Source: Raphanus sativus
Lineage: Eukaryota > Streptophyta > Magnoliopsida > Brassicales > Brassicaceae
Length of the DNA stretch: 64,000 bases
Direction of reading: 5' to 3'
Assembly (NCBI RefSeq): GCF_000801105.2
Contig: NC_079516.1
Location: 45,178,908-45,242,907, forward strand
Within the stretch, counting starts at the first letter, position 1; every line of letters starts with the position of its first letter. Both the position numbers and the translations under genes were made by a program. The notes beneath the pieces are model-generated. The model saw nothing but the letters and a program-made list of their open reading frames with translations, had not been told where the DNA came from and did no database searches. Positions 22,981-33,519 of the stretch are shown in pieces.

Positions 22981-23179
22981 TAACTTGCACAATCCCCATC
23001 TTTCACTTCTTTTGATCCATAACCCATCTCGAACACCTCCAAAAACTCCATAGCATGCTCCAACACCTGATAAGGACTTATGCATGCAAAATGCAAGCTA
23101 AAGAAGCCTAAATCCTATTCTAGATGATCAAAATGTGCAAGATATCAAAGCTAAAAACATGCAAATGCACAAGATATCA

Positions 23180-23184
23180 AATAC
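23180..23184. repeat. Target-site duplication AATAC, right
   Basis: AATAC directly after LTR C, matching 10109-10113. Confidence 0.92.
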
Positions 23185-23426
23185 TGCAAAATGTATTTAT
23201 CTTTATCAATACACCTTATTTTCAAAAGTATACAAATTGACTGCTTATTAATATTTGGATATTAGAAGAGGACATATATTATAATAGGGACAAGTGGTGT
23301 GTTACATAAGGAATAATAATTGGAACATATATATCCAAGTTAGATATATAGTAGAGAAAAAAAGGAGAGGGAAAGTGACAATTATTTGAAGAAAAATAAA
23401 AAGGAGTCTGGGTTGGGAGTGGAGTT

Positions 23427-23434
23427 TATAAAAG
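23427..23434 (+). promoter_or_regulatory. TATA box of the DUF4408/DUF761 gene
   Basis: TATAAAAG, 122 bp before the preferred start codon. It makes an in-frame ATG at 23445 lie before the probable transcription start, which supports the start at 23556. Confidence 0.7.
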
Positions 23435-23555
23435 AGAGAGGTGTGTGGGAAGAGGCACACGCTCCACTTTTCTCCATCTAAAGAGTCTCTCTCTCTCTTT
23501 GCTTACACACTACTCGAATCAAATCATCCTTTCTCTTTTCGTTCCCCGTATAAAA

Positions 23556-24305
23556 ATGGATTCAGTCGATTTCGACAGCGTCAAAGCAGAGAAAGCCAAG
23601 GCGTTGCGGCGTTACAACAGTTTCCTAAGAGTTGGACGTTTCTTCCGCGCGGCTGAGGTTTGCGTCGCCATCCTCTTCCTCTTCTGGACGTTTTCCCGCC
23701 TTCCTTTCGCCGTCCAAATCTCCCGAGAGTTTCTCCTCCGTATCGCCGGCGTCGTGTCGAGTCCTCTCTTCGTCTTCCTCCTAGGGAACTGCATCGTCGT
23801 CCTTCTCCTCACCAAATCCTCCGTAGAGGATAACAACGGAGGTTCTTCCGCCCCAAACGCGGAAACAGATGATATATACGAGACCCTGGTCAGATCTGTT
23901 GAGAATCGATACAAAGAAAAAGAAGAAGAAGATTTGTTGGAAGAAGAGGAGATCGTTTACGACGACAAAGAGGTGATCGTCATTGATTTGATGAGTTCTG
24001 ATATTCCTCACGAAGAAATCGATCAGAGTCAGACCAAGGTGTATGGAAGAAGCAAATCCGACGTAAAGCAGACTAGTGCAGATGATGATCATATGGTGGT
24101 GATCCCTAAACCTTCTTCTCTCCAGAGATCAAAGACGGAAAAGTGCATGAGAATCATCGACGATAATAATAATAATAAGAATAGTTATGCAGAGGATAAC
24201 CTTAGCAACGAAGAGTTTCAGAAAACGATCGAAGCTTTCATTGCCAAACAGCTGATATTTCGTCGCCAAGAATCTTTATCCGTCGTTGTCCACAACAAAG
24301 CCTAA
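23556..24305 (+). CDS. DUF4408/DUF761-type membrane protein
   Basis: This is a single-exon gene of 249 residues. After a short basic N-terminus (AEKAKALRRYNSFLR) come two hydrophobic segments, about residues 32-50 and 61-86, matching the DUF4408 membrane region. A long acidic, low-complexity middle follows, with polar Asn runs. The C-terminal motif at about 218-240 (EEFQKTIEAFIAKQ...RRQES) is typical of DUF761 plant proteins. The molecular function of this family is unknown; the protein should be a small membrane protein with a cytosolic tail. The start at 23556 is preferred over 23445 because of the TATA box position and because family similarity begins there. From memory it corresponds to the At5g66440 position. 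The neighbouring retrotransposon LTR is about 250 bp upstream of its promoter. Confidence 0.85.
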   Translation: MDSVDFDSVKAEKAKALRRYNSFLRVGRFFRAAEVCVAILFLFWTFSRLPFAVQISREFLLRIAGVVSSPLFVFLLGNCIVVLLLTKSSVEDNNGGSSAPNAETDDIYETLVRSVENRYKEKEEEDLLEEEEIVYDDKEVIVIDLMSSDIPHEEIDQSQTKVYGRSKSDVKQTSADDDHMVVIPKPSSLQRSKTEKCMRIIDDNNNNKNSYAEDNLSNEEFQKTIEAFIAKQLIFRRQESLSVVVHNKA

Positions 24306-24415
24306 CCAATATTATAAAAAAAATGGCATCAGGTTCTCTCCCCGCCAAAGTTAAAAATCAACCACATGGAATCTTATTTCAATATTCCAGTTAGTGTGTA
24401 CAAATCTCATCCCTG

Positions 24416-24455
<40 letters not shown>

Positions 24456-25289
24456 GTACAGTTGTTGTTAGTTGCTTATCATATATGGAACCATGGAGAT
24501 ATATAATTATATATCTTGTACGTTGTTTGCTATAGCTACTGAGTGTCACTTCGTTTCCTCAGTTTGATGATACAAAACTTGAAAGTAGACTTGTTGTCTC
24601 GTGACTATGATAACTATCTCTTTTTCAATTTTTGTTTATAAAAAACTTTGAGTGTCTGTCTTTTTGTCTTCTCAATATTCAACCTTACTCCTGAAAGAAA
24701 AAACTAAAAAAGATAAAAATCAACAATTACGTCAATAAACAAATAATAGCTATCTACATATCATAAATTACTAAATTACACTATTTAACATTTATTTAGG
24801 AATAATATATAGGAAGCCCTAGATGGCTAGATCATCTGCATAATCTTCGAAATTCTTAATTCAAATCTGCAGGGCATAACCTTTTTAACACGATCCAATT
24901 AATCACTTGATCAATAGTATATGTGTGCCCGCCCCTTTAATAGTTTATTCATTCTCGCCCTTACTTTTCTTCATATACAGTAGTTCCCCTCATAATGGCG
25001 TTTTTGGACTTTTACATCAACTAAAGTCCCACGCCTGAAATTTAACCATGCAAGAAATATCTATATGTCCTCCAGAGGGATGTGAACCATGCATGCAACA
25101 TCCTAATGATCGATTAGATATTCTCCATAAGAAAATCCCAGCTGTCTCGTATTCATGATACACATGGCTGGATCTGGGTACCGGTTGAAACAGTGGTCTT
25201 GGTTCCAAAAATTTTGAAGATTTTTTATATAGATATAAACCTTTAAATTATGAAAAAAAAATATTTACTAATTTAAAAAAAAATGTTTT
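24306..25289. other. Intergenic; CT/TA microsatellite in the 3' flank
   Basis: A (CT)n-(TA)n microsatellite lies at about 24416-24455, probably in the 3' UTR of the preceding gene. The rest is AT-rich with no gene or element that I can support. Confidence 0.6.
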
Positions 25290-25860
25290 AAGCCCTCTAA
25301 ATGTGCATTGCGGATGCTAATGCGTTGCTTAGCCTAATTTTCATTAAAAAGAAAATCAAAAAAACTTAATAATAAAAGGGTTGTTGCTTAATTAAAGGTC
25401 AGAAAGCACGGTTGCTTACAGACACGTGTGGGCAAGTGAGTGGAGAGAGAAGAGAGGTGGCTTCGTAAAAAAGGTCTCCGATGATCCGAGCCGTCCATGA
25501 CGAGTCGAAGGGGTGGATTTCGACACGGAAAGAGTCGTCGGCGGAGGTTGCAAGGGAGAAGGAGCCGGCAGACGCGTCGAAGCGGAAGAAGGAGCGGAGG
25601 GTAGGATGGTGAATCTGGAGTTTGTTGAGGGGTTTTGAAGATTCTCGAGTTTTGGGGTTCGGGAGAGTAGCTAGGAGAGCTATGACAGTGATGCCTGTGC
25701 CGCCGGCGATGGCTCTACACCAACTGTACTCGGTGCCTCCGACGGATTGGGTTGTAGGAGAGAAAGAGATTGTGTTGCTTAACAAAATTGCTTCAGTAAA
25801 TTTTAATAATTAAAAATTGATTAAGCAACGAATAAGGTTGTTTGCAATGCACATGCTCTT
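25290..25860. mobile_element. Short inverted-repeat element carrying a gene fragment
   Basis: Related inverted ends are visible. The left end reads atgtgcattgc (25301-25311) then cgttgctta (25323-25331). The right end reads taagcaacg (25822-25830) then gcaatgcacat (25844-25854), so the two ends mirror each other with the same spacing of about 11-13 bases. The interior is GC-richer and coding-like. I cannot fix the exact ends or a target duplication, so the superfamily is open (Harbinger- or Mutator-like are both possible). Confidence 0.6.
25399..25740 (-). pseudogene. Captured fragment of a condensation/acyltransferase-like gene
   Basis: The minus strand encodes an uninterrupted peptide of about 110 residues containing EYSWCRAIAGGTGITV and HHPTLRSFFRFD. 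This resembles the N-terminal part of plant CoA-dependent acyltransferase or condensation-domain proteins, which have an H-P-x-L-R motif here. There is no catalytic HxxxD and the frame ends about 130 residues in, so it is a fragment. It sits between the inverted ends described for 25290-25860, suggesting capture by the transposon. The family call is from general resemblance only. Confidence 0.45.
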
Positions 25861-26513
25861 AGATCCGATACAAGCATCAACACTGGCACACATGTTGTGG
25901 TTATAGTAAAAACTAGATGATGTGTTAAAGGAAATTACAATGGCGATAGTAAAATAGATAATAATCGAAAAGAGAGTGCATGCCTTAGTAAATCAAAGGA
26001 TGCTTCATTCTTAATGCTTCATGGGAATATGATTGATGGTCTAGTAAGTCATCTCAGTGATCTACTAGTCTTCGACTGTAAGATTAAAAAAAAATAAAGA
26101 ACTTAAACAAAAATAATAGTACTAATTTGCTTAAGCTGCCGTGTTTCTGGTGGGTACTGGCACCAATCATAGTGCAATAATTTCGAATGCAAAAAAGTTA
26201 TAAGAATTTCACTTTTCATGCAGACACCTACGCAGAAAAATTAAGAAGAAAAGTGACTTTATTTTTCACTTAGTCCCGTAATCTCTGCTCGACCAGAATA
26301 AAAGTCGGTTCTTTTACCCATCTTTTCTCCTATATCAAGCCGATCCATCTTGTGCATGATATTATCTTAAAATAATTTTGTTTGATTTTGACTCTTGTTG
26401 AGTTATTGATTGTCGCATTTAGTTTTTAATTCGTACAGGCCGACACTTTTAAATTAGGAGTAATCATGATCATTCCACCACCAGCAGCGATTGCTATTGG
26501 TGTTTTTGGATTT

Positions 26514-27424
26514 GTCATTAAGCAACTTTTTTTTTTTTGCCATCTATGGATTTTATTAAAAGCAAGCAGGCCCAAAAAAGACGAGCCCATATCCGATACA
26601 ACCAAGGCAGAAGCCCGAAACTAAAAGCTCGAGAAAAACTAAAAAAAACACAAATGGGCCCAAGCCCAACCGATAACAACGAAACGGCGCCACCCTAAAA
26701 CACGTGTCCAAGGTCGATGCTGAGCTTCCACGCGTCTGTCTTCACCAACGCACGTTACACGCGTCGTTTCCACTTCGCATCGAACCTAGACCACCGGTGT
26801 AGGCTTCCGGTCGCCGGTTCCCGACATCCCACTAGACCAGATCGGAGACTCTTTCTCCGTCATCACTATCGCCAACAACCCACCTCCAACAACAGTATTG
26901 GAGGTATAGGGTTCCTCAGCGAGTCAACTCTGGCTGAAGACCGCCGTTAGACGAGCGCCGCTTCACCGGACCACACTGTTGGCATGCGTGAAAATCGCAT
27001 CCAACTTCAACACCCCCACCACTTCCAGCGTAGAGAGTCAATCGATATAGAATCGAAATCTCTTTCTGGATACGAGAACTTGGGAACGCCATAGAACCAC
27101 CGTAAGCCGGCCGTCCACACCCGAGAGAAGGTGACAACGCCAGAGTCGAAACCGGACGACCACCGTTATGCAAACGCGCCACCGGAGTCAAAAACATCGG
27201 ATAAAACCGATCCGATAAAACGACTAAGCAGAAGAGAAAAGAAAAAAACTGAAAAAAAGAAAACCAACTGATAAGCCGGACCGACAGTGGCTAAGTAGCC
27301 CACCCGTCGGCCGGATTCGGTAAATACGGTGGAACTTTCTTAATAGAGAGAGGTCAGAGGGTTTGAAGAGAGAGAGTTGGGTAATTATTGTTCACAATCT
27401 AATTTATCGTCATTAAGCAACTTT
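26514..27424 (-). mobile_element. Poly(A) retroposon 1 (Sadhu- or LINE-like, non-coding)
   Basis: A perfect 16-bp duplication, GTCATTAAGCAACTTT, lies at 26514-26529 and 27409-27424. The insert between them is about 879 bp and begins on the plus strand with a T run, so it is a minus-strand retroposon with a poly(A) tail. Just inside the tail the minus strand reads AATAAAATCCATAGATGGC, and its 5' start is GATAAATTAG. It has no long reading frame. A second insertion at 38037-38749 has a related 3' end, so this is a family. Length, lack of coding, tail and duplication fit Sadhu-type retroposons of Brassicaceae. Confidence 0.85.
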
Positions 27425-27653
27425 ACCATTGATAGGCCTTTTTCTAACACTACCTAATTTATTTTATTTTCTTTTGCTAAAATACATATTTACTGTATAA
27501 AATATTTATAAATTTAAACTATAGTTTTTTTCTGATAACTGGTTTAAATTATGAAAATAGTTACAAAAATGATAGTTCAAATATTTTTATATATTCTATA
27601 AAGATCCATAACATCACGCGAGTCCCACAATAAATACCTCTATTTGAATTATG

Positions 27654-28348
27654 TTAACAACTAGGGCTGGGCGTTCGGGTACCCATTCGGGTTTCGGTTC
27701 AGTCCATTCGGGTTTCGGGTTTTCGGGGTCAAAGATTTCAGCCCCATTCGGATATTTCTAAATTTCGGTTCGGGTTCGGTTCGGATCTTTGCGGGTTCGG
27801 TTCGGGTTCGGATAACCCATTTAAAATGTTTTTAAATTTTCAAAATTCATTATATACTTTAAATTTTCAAAATCTATAAGAAAGATAATATATTACATAT
27901 AAATTTTCATAACATATATGTCAAAATACCTTAATTTAACATATAAATTGGTTTTCTTTGAATATTTAGATAAAGAATCAATAGATATTTAACTATTTTG
28001 GTGTTTTCAGTATACTTTAGCTATTTTAAACATTTACTTTTGACTATTTGCATATATTTTCTCAGTATTTTGGAAAACTTAAAGGTATCTTATATATTTT
28101 TAATATTTTAAATATACATTATATATAAAAATAATGTATATATTTAAGTATATAAATTTATTTCGGATACATTCGGGTACCCAAAATATTTCGGTTCGGA
28201 TCGGGTTCGGTTTCGGTTCTTTAAATACCGAAATTTTGAACCCGTTCGGATATTTAATCAATTTTGGTTCGGGTTCGGTGCTACATTTTCGGATCGGGTT
28301 CGGTTCGGTTTTTCGGATTCGGATTTTTTGCCCAACCCTATTAACAAC
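27654..28348. mobile_element. Non-autonomous hAT element 1 with TTCGGG repeats
   Basis: An exact 8-bp target duplication TTAACAAC (27654-27661 and 28341-28348) flanks a 679-bp element. Its ends are TAGGGCTGGGC and GCCCAACCCTA, matching inverted repeats of hAT type. The ends are filled with degenerate TTCGGGT/GGTTCGG repeats in both orientations around an AT-rich core. No transposase is present. Confidence 0.92.
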
Positions 28349-28606
28349 GTATGCAGTATATTTTTTCTCATTAATATGCAGAAACCACATTTTCTATGAA
28401 TCAACTCGAAAACATTTTAACACAAAATATTTGTTAACTTTTTTTTGATTAATCAAGTATCGTAACGTGTTCATACGCCAACGTGCGTACTGGACACTGT
28501 CCACCTATTGATGATGCGTTGTTAGAAATGTTATATGATATACACTTTTCGTTTTTTTTCCTTGAGTTCGATTATTTGTGTGCCTATCCAATGTGAAATA
28601 CAAACA

Positions 28607-28797
28607 ACAGAAATGGTACCCGGACGAGTTAGTCCAGTGGTACTCTGAGGCTTCGGCTGAGGGAATGAGGTTCGAAACTCGGACGGAGAGGCGTGTCCAG
28701 GACCTTAACCAATACAGACGCATGCTGGCGCCGGGCCTAGGTGGTGGGTCCCGAAGGGACCAACACCTGGTTAATAAAAAAAAAAAAATACAGAAAT
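28607..28797 (+). mobile_element. tRNA-derived SINE (Brassica S1-like)
   Basis: The element body is about 28615-28789. It has an RNA polymerase III A box (TAGTCCAGTGG, 28630-28640) and B box (GGTTCGAAACTC, 28669-28680) at the usual spacing, and an A-rich tail of about 13 bases. It is flanked by an 8-bp duplication ACAGAAAT (28607-28614 and 28790-28797). The start GGTACCCGGACG resembles Brassica S1 SINEs as I remember them. Confidence 0.88.
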
Positions 28798-29889
28798 AGT
28801 TTTATCAATAAAACTGAACTAAAAGTTGATCCGCTCCTCCAACATGGTGTTTAATTTAATTTGTGTTAAAACATAAAGTCATAAACCTTTGATTTTAAAA
28901 ATATCTCATGTATATTTTTATGTTTTGTAATTTACATATAAGTTAGAATATATTATTTTGTAATATACATGTTTGATAATAAATTTTTATTTGTACACAA
29001 TATTATATTATAATTTTTATAACTTTATGCAATTTGAAGTAATTGTATTATTTATATATTAACCTATTATTTTTGTTAATTTATTTTAAAATAAAATAAC
29101 ATACAAAAGTTTTAATTTTTGTATTAATTTTCTATGAATTATTAATTTTACAATATTTTGTTCTCTTGAAAATTAAACTCTCGAATATTTGACTAAACTA
29201 AATAAGGTAATACTATATTTAAAATTTTCTATATAATATATACTATATATTTTAGTTTGTGTTTTTATTTTCAACACAAAGAAATAACAATAATTGTAAT
29301 TAATTAATTAAAACTAATTTTAAATGTAGTGGCATAATCTATAAATAAAAAAAAATGACATACTTTATTTATTGTAAATGTAATGATTAAATGTGTAAAT
29401 AAAAAGAATTACTAAATGTGTACTTATCTAAACAGCATAAATGGTTTTATTAATAAAACTGAATGGCTACATACACTGTAATCAACATGCTTTTCGTACA
29501 CAAGGTTACAAAAAAACATAAAGAAGACAATAAATTGATTAGACATGTCAATTTGAGCACTCAACTTTTTTTTTTTCACTTAAACTTGTGTACCTTAATT
29601 AAGCTTATTCCTGAATAATTGACTTTATATACTTAATAGAATATGATGTTCACATAGATATCATGGACAAAACACCATCTTCAAAAAAACTTAAAACTAA
29701 TTAAAATACTTGAATAGCGATAATTGACACAAATATATATGCTTATGCATATATTTAGTTATCTTAATTAAGTATCCAATAACAATCCCATTTGAAGAAC
29801 CTATTTGGTTATATACGTGTTTTTTTTTGGTATAGAAAAAATGTTTGTGGGTAAAATTTTTATATTGATTGACCCCGGAAAAACAACTG
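28798..29889. other. AT-rich intergenic stretch
   Basis: Very AT-rich, with no coding sequence. A degenerate direct repeat of about 28 bases (around gttttatcaataaaactgaa at 28798-28817 and about 29445-29464) brackets most of it; its meaning is unclear. Confidence 0.5.
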
Positions 29890-30318
29890 TTTTATGATCC
29901 AAGCAAAGAGGAAGTGAAGGAGGTGATTGAAAACGAAGGCTCCTTTGAGATCAATGACTAGGAGATTCATGGATTTGATCTCGACCAGAGTCAGTGGCGG
30001 ATCTAGAAATTACTTTGACCTAGGGCATTACATATAATTTATCAATATATCAACTGGGGCATTTGTATAAAAATTGAAAAAATACATTGAAATTTTGAAA
30101 AACCATGGTGGACAACTACCCCACCCCTTTCCCATCTATCTCCGCCACTGGCCAGAGTAGTAGTAACCACCACAAGGATTGTAAAGCTGGGGAAAAGGAA
30201 ACCAAACGTATCAGAGCGGTGAGTGAAAGCTATTATCCACGCATTGTTTAACAAGTTTGCATACCATGCGTCCCAACATGCTGGCTGCACTAGCAAAACA
30301 TACGTGGTCTCTCTCTCA
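29890..30318 (+). pseudogene. SABATH methyltransferase remnant (C-terminal part)
   Basis: The plus strand reads FYDPSKEEVKEVIENEGSFE, IND, a TAG stop, then EIHGFDLDQS. After an inserted element it continues GEKETKRIRAVSE and, after a frameshift, LFNKFAYHASQHAGCTSKT. This matches in order the C-terminal region of SABATH carboxyl methyltransferases (salicylate, jasmonate and IAA methyltransferase family). It is dead: an internal stop, a frameshift and a 159-bp transposon insertion are visible, and no N-terminal exons are present. From memory At5g66430 is a SABATH gene next to the Tm-1-like At5g66420, and here the remnant likewise lies directly upstream of the Tm-1-like gene. Confidence 0.85.
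29984..30158. mobile_element. Short hAT-type MITE inside the SABATH remnant
   Basis: A 159-bp element (29992-30150) begins CAGTGGCGGA and ends TCCGCCACTG, perfect 10-base inverted repeats of hAT type. The 8-bp target duplication is ACCAGAGT (29984-29991) and GCCAGAGT (30151-30158), one mismatch. It splits the methyltransferase reading right after GFDLDQS. Confidence 0.9.
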
Positions 30319-30890
30319 CTCCACCATCCTAGCATGCACCTATCAGATGAGAATATATATATGATGTAAAAAAAGCATTTGGGATGTTTGTCATAATCAA
30401 AACTCAAAACCATTGGAAAAATATATGAGCAAATAAAGCTAATATGCAAATCCTTTTAGAAACAAACTTCAGGCCAATTATGTTTATAAAATAGAAAATC
30501 GAGGGCTTCACTGTCATAAACAATAGTCTACAGGGTGATTTTGAAATAAATAAAAATAGTTATTATCCTGCAATACATGAACAAAAAGGGGAGAGTTATG
30601 TAATAACAAAACTGTGTAGACTAAAATGTTGCAATAAGAAAATATATAGCGGCAAATCTGTTATAGAAAAAAAAAACAGATGAGGATGATGCCACCAACC
30701 GACAAAAGAAAATCAAAGCAGGCACTGTGCACAAAAAAAAAAGAAGAATAATATGAGCGAGTGATGTGTTGTAGTGAAGAGACATCGCCACGATTCAACA
30801 GCAATTATGAAATGTATATGATAACGATCTCACTTTGAGTCAACAGGATCGAGAGAGCAATCAATCACCACCAAGTTTCCTGTACGCACG
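30319..30890. other. Upstream region of the Tm-1-like gene
   Basis: AT-rich, with several short A runs. It should hold the promoter and 5' UTR; I cannot pick out a clear TATA box and see no gene. Confidence 0.4.
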
Positions 30891-33481
30891 ATGCCAGGCG
30901 AAACATACCGAGTCTTCTGTGTCGGAACCGTCGACACCAAGCTCGATGAGCTACGATTCCTTGCCGGATCAGTTCGATCAAACATCGGCGCCTTCTCCAC
31001 CAACTCATCTTCCAACAAGGTACACTTACCACACACACACACACACACTCGAGTGTGAATGTACAAACTACTTTGGTTGTGATTAGGAGGTTAATCAATA
31101 GATGATTGATTGTTTCGTTAATTAGGTTGAGGTTGTGATTGTGGACGTTTCGGCCAGTCCTGATCACAAGGAGGTAGATGAAGTTGCAGACTTTGAATTC
31201 GTTAATAGAGATCAGCTTCTATCATACTCTGATGGATCAGCCAAACTTCCCGAGGATAGAGGCGAGGCAGTTGCTATCATGAGTAAATGCCTCGAGACTT
31301 TTCTTAAGCGTGCCTTTGAGGATAACTCTCTCGCTGGGGCTATTGGCCTCGGCGGGAGCGGAGGAACGTCCCTCATCTCTTCCGCTTTTAGATCTCTCCC
31401 CATCGGGGTCCCAAAGTTCATCGTCTCCACCGTGGCCAGCGGTCAGACCGAGCCTTACGTTGGAACCTCCGATCTGGTTTTAGTTCCTTCCGTGGTTGAC
31501 GTCTGTGGTCTCAACAGTGTTAGCAAGGTTGTGTTTTCAAACGCTGGCGCTTCTTTTGCGGGTATGGTTCTCGGGAGGCTTGCAAGCTCCCCCGCGGCTC
31601 CTGGTGAAGAAGATGGGAAATGTACTGTGGGTATAACTATGTTCGGGGTGACGACTCCATGTGTCAACGCTGTTCAGCAGATATTAACGAGGCAAGGTTA
31701 TGAGACGCTTGTGTTTCATGCAACGGGCGTCGGTGGCAGAGCGATGGAATCTTTGGTTGAGCAAGGGTTTATACAGGGAGTTATGGATGTTACAACGACC
31801 GAGGTTGCGGACCATGTAGTCGGAGGGGTGATGGCGTGCGATAGTTCCCGTTTCGATGTTATCGTTGAGAAAGGGATACCTTTGGTCTTAAGTGTAGGGG
31901 CCTTAGACATGGTGAACTTTGGTGGGAAAGATACTGTACCTTCTCATTTCCAAACTAGAAAGATTCATGTTCACAATGAGCAGGTGAGTTAAGTGCTTCT
32001 TTGAACTTAGTGATACTGAGTATGATTGTTTGTTTCTTTTGTCTTTGGCAGGTGTCTCTCATGCGAACAACAGTAGAAGAGAACAAAAAGTTTGCAAGGT
32101 TTATTGCAGATAAAGTGAACAAATCAACAACATCAAAAGTGAGGGTTTGCCTTCCAGAGAAAGGTGTGTCAGCACTGGATGCTCCAGGGATGCCTTTCTG
32201 GGATCCAGAAGCCAGTGGCACTCTCATAAATGAACTGCAAAGTCTTATTCAAGCAAATGAAGACAGACAGGTATCTTTCATTATTCAATTAAAAACAAAA
32301 TAGGGATAAGCTTTTCTACTTTAGGTATTGAAAAGGTTGTGTTCTTTGACAGGTTAATAAATATCCACACCACATCAATGACCCTGAGTTTGCAGCGGCA
32401 TTGGTTGCTTCATTTCTCGATATCTGTCCGAAAACCAACGCACCCCGCTCTGAAACGGCTTCCACTGGAGAGCCTGATGTGCCTAAGCCTGAAAGGCTTC
32501 CATACAGTCCCAAAAACTTCCCCAATGCAAAACCAGAAACCCTGGAACGAACTCAGAGCATTTTGGGAAGGCTAAGAGAACAAATAGAGAAGGGAGTGCC
32601 AATAATAGGGGGAGGCGCTGGGACGGGAATATCAGCAAAGTTTGAGGAAGCTGGTGGGATTGATCTGATAGTGATATACAACTCTGGACGTTTCCGGATG
32701 GCTGGAAGAGGATCTTTAGCTGGCTTACTTCCATTTGCTGACGCCAATGCAGTCGTCCTTGAAATGGCTAATGAAGTTTTGCCCGTTAGTGTTTCTTCTT
32801 ACTCTCCTTCCCATCTCTTTCTTTCCATTTACTCATTCATGGATTCTCTTCTCTCTCTTTCTCTTTATCCAGGTAGTGAAGGCGGTGCCTGTTCTTGCTG
32901 GGGTATGCGCTACTGATCCATTTCGACGTATGGACTATTTTCTGAAGCAGTTGGAGTCCATTGGGTTCGTTGGGGTCCAGAACTTTCCAACCGTCGGTCT
33001 CTTTGATGGTAATTTTAGACAAAATCTTGAGGAGACCGGAATGGGATATGGGTAAGCTTAGCTACCAAAAAGACCCTTTGATGGATCAGTTTTGTATGTT
33101 ATAGATTTGTTTAAATACTCTCCAATTAAATGGCAAAAACTTGTGGGATGGTTGGCAGGCTGGAAGTTGAGATGATCGCAGAGGCGCATAAAATGGGGAT
33201 GTTGACAACTCCATATGCGTTCAACCCAAAAGAAGGAGAAGAAATGGCGAAAGCAGGAGCTGATATAATAGTAGCACACATGGGTCTAACTACATCTGGA
33301 AACATCGGGGCAAAGACCGCAGTGTCGATGGAAGAAAGCGTAGTTCGTGTGCAAGCTATTGCAGATGCTGCTCGTAGATTCAACCCGGACATCATAGTGC
33401 TCTGCCACGGAGGTATACTAGTAACACAGTTCTTTCAAGAATCCAATAGTTACTGCTTTGGTGGTGGTGGGGTAGTAAACT

Positions 33482-33519
<38 letters not shown>

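Larger units (their letters stand above)
10114..23179 (-). mobile_element. Complete Athila-lineage Ty3/gypsy retrotransposon, copy 2
   Basis: This is a structurally complete 13,066-bp element on the minus strand. In its own orientation it has a 5' LTR (23179-21753), tRNA-Asp primer site (21749-21737), gag-pol (21618-15961), spacer with poly(A) and GC-rich array, extra 3' ORF (14977-13151), a 1.5-kb 3' untranslated part, polypurine tract (11552-11539) and a 3' LTR (11538-10114). A perfect AATAC duplication flanks it. Both ORFs are intact and the LTRs differ by only about eight substitutions by eye, so the insertion is young and the element may be autonomous. LTR ends are TGATA...TATCA. Lineage is inferred from domain order, primer tRNA and the extra ORF. 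Confidence 0.97.
21753..23179 (-). repeat. 5' LTR of copy 2 (LTR C)
   Basis: 1,427 bp, ends TGATA...TATCA. In element orientation it has the GC-rich array (22978-22690), then a TATA box (22619-22612), then the R/U5 part. Its outer end lies about 250 bp upstream of the TATA box of the next host gene, facing away from it. Confidence 0.96.

Noticed and set aside
23445..23555. Upstream in-frame ATG extending the DUF4408/DUF761 protein by 37 residues
   Set aside because: It lies about 10 bases after the TATA box, before the expected transcription start, and the extra residues look like translated UTR.
28798..29465. Degenerate direct repeat of about 28 bp bracketing AT-rich DNA
   Set aside because: Too long and too diverged for a target duplication, and no element ends were found inside it.
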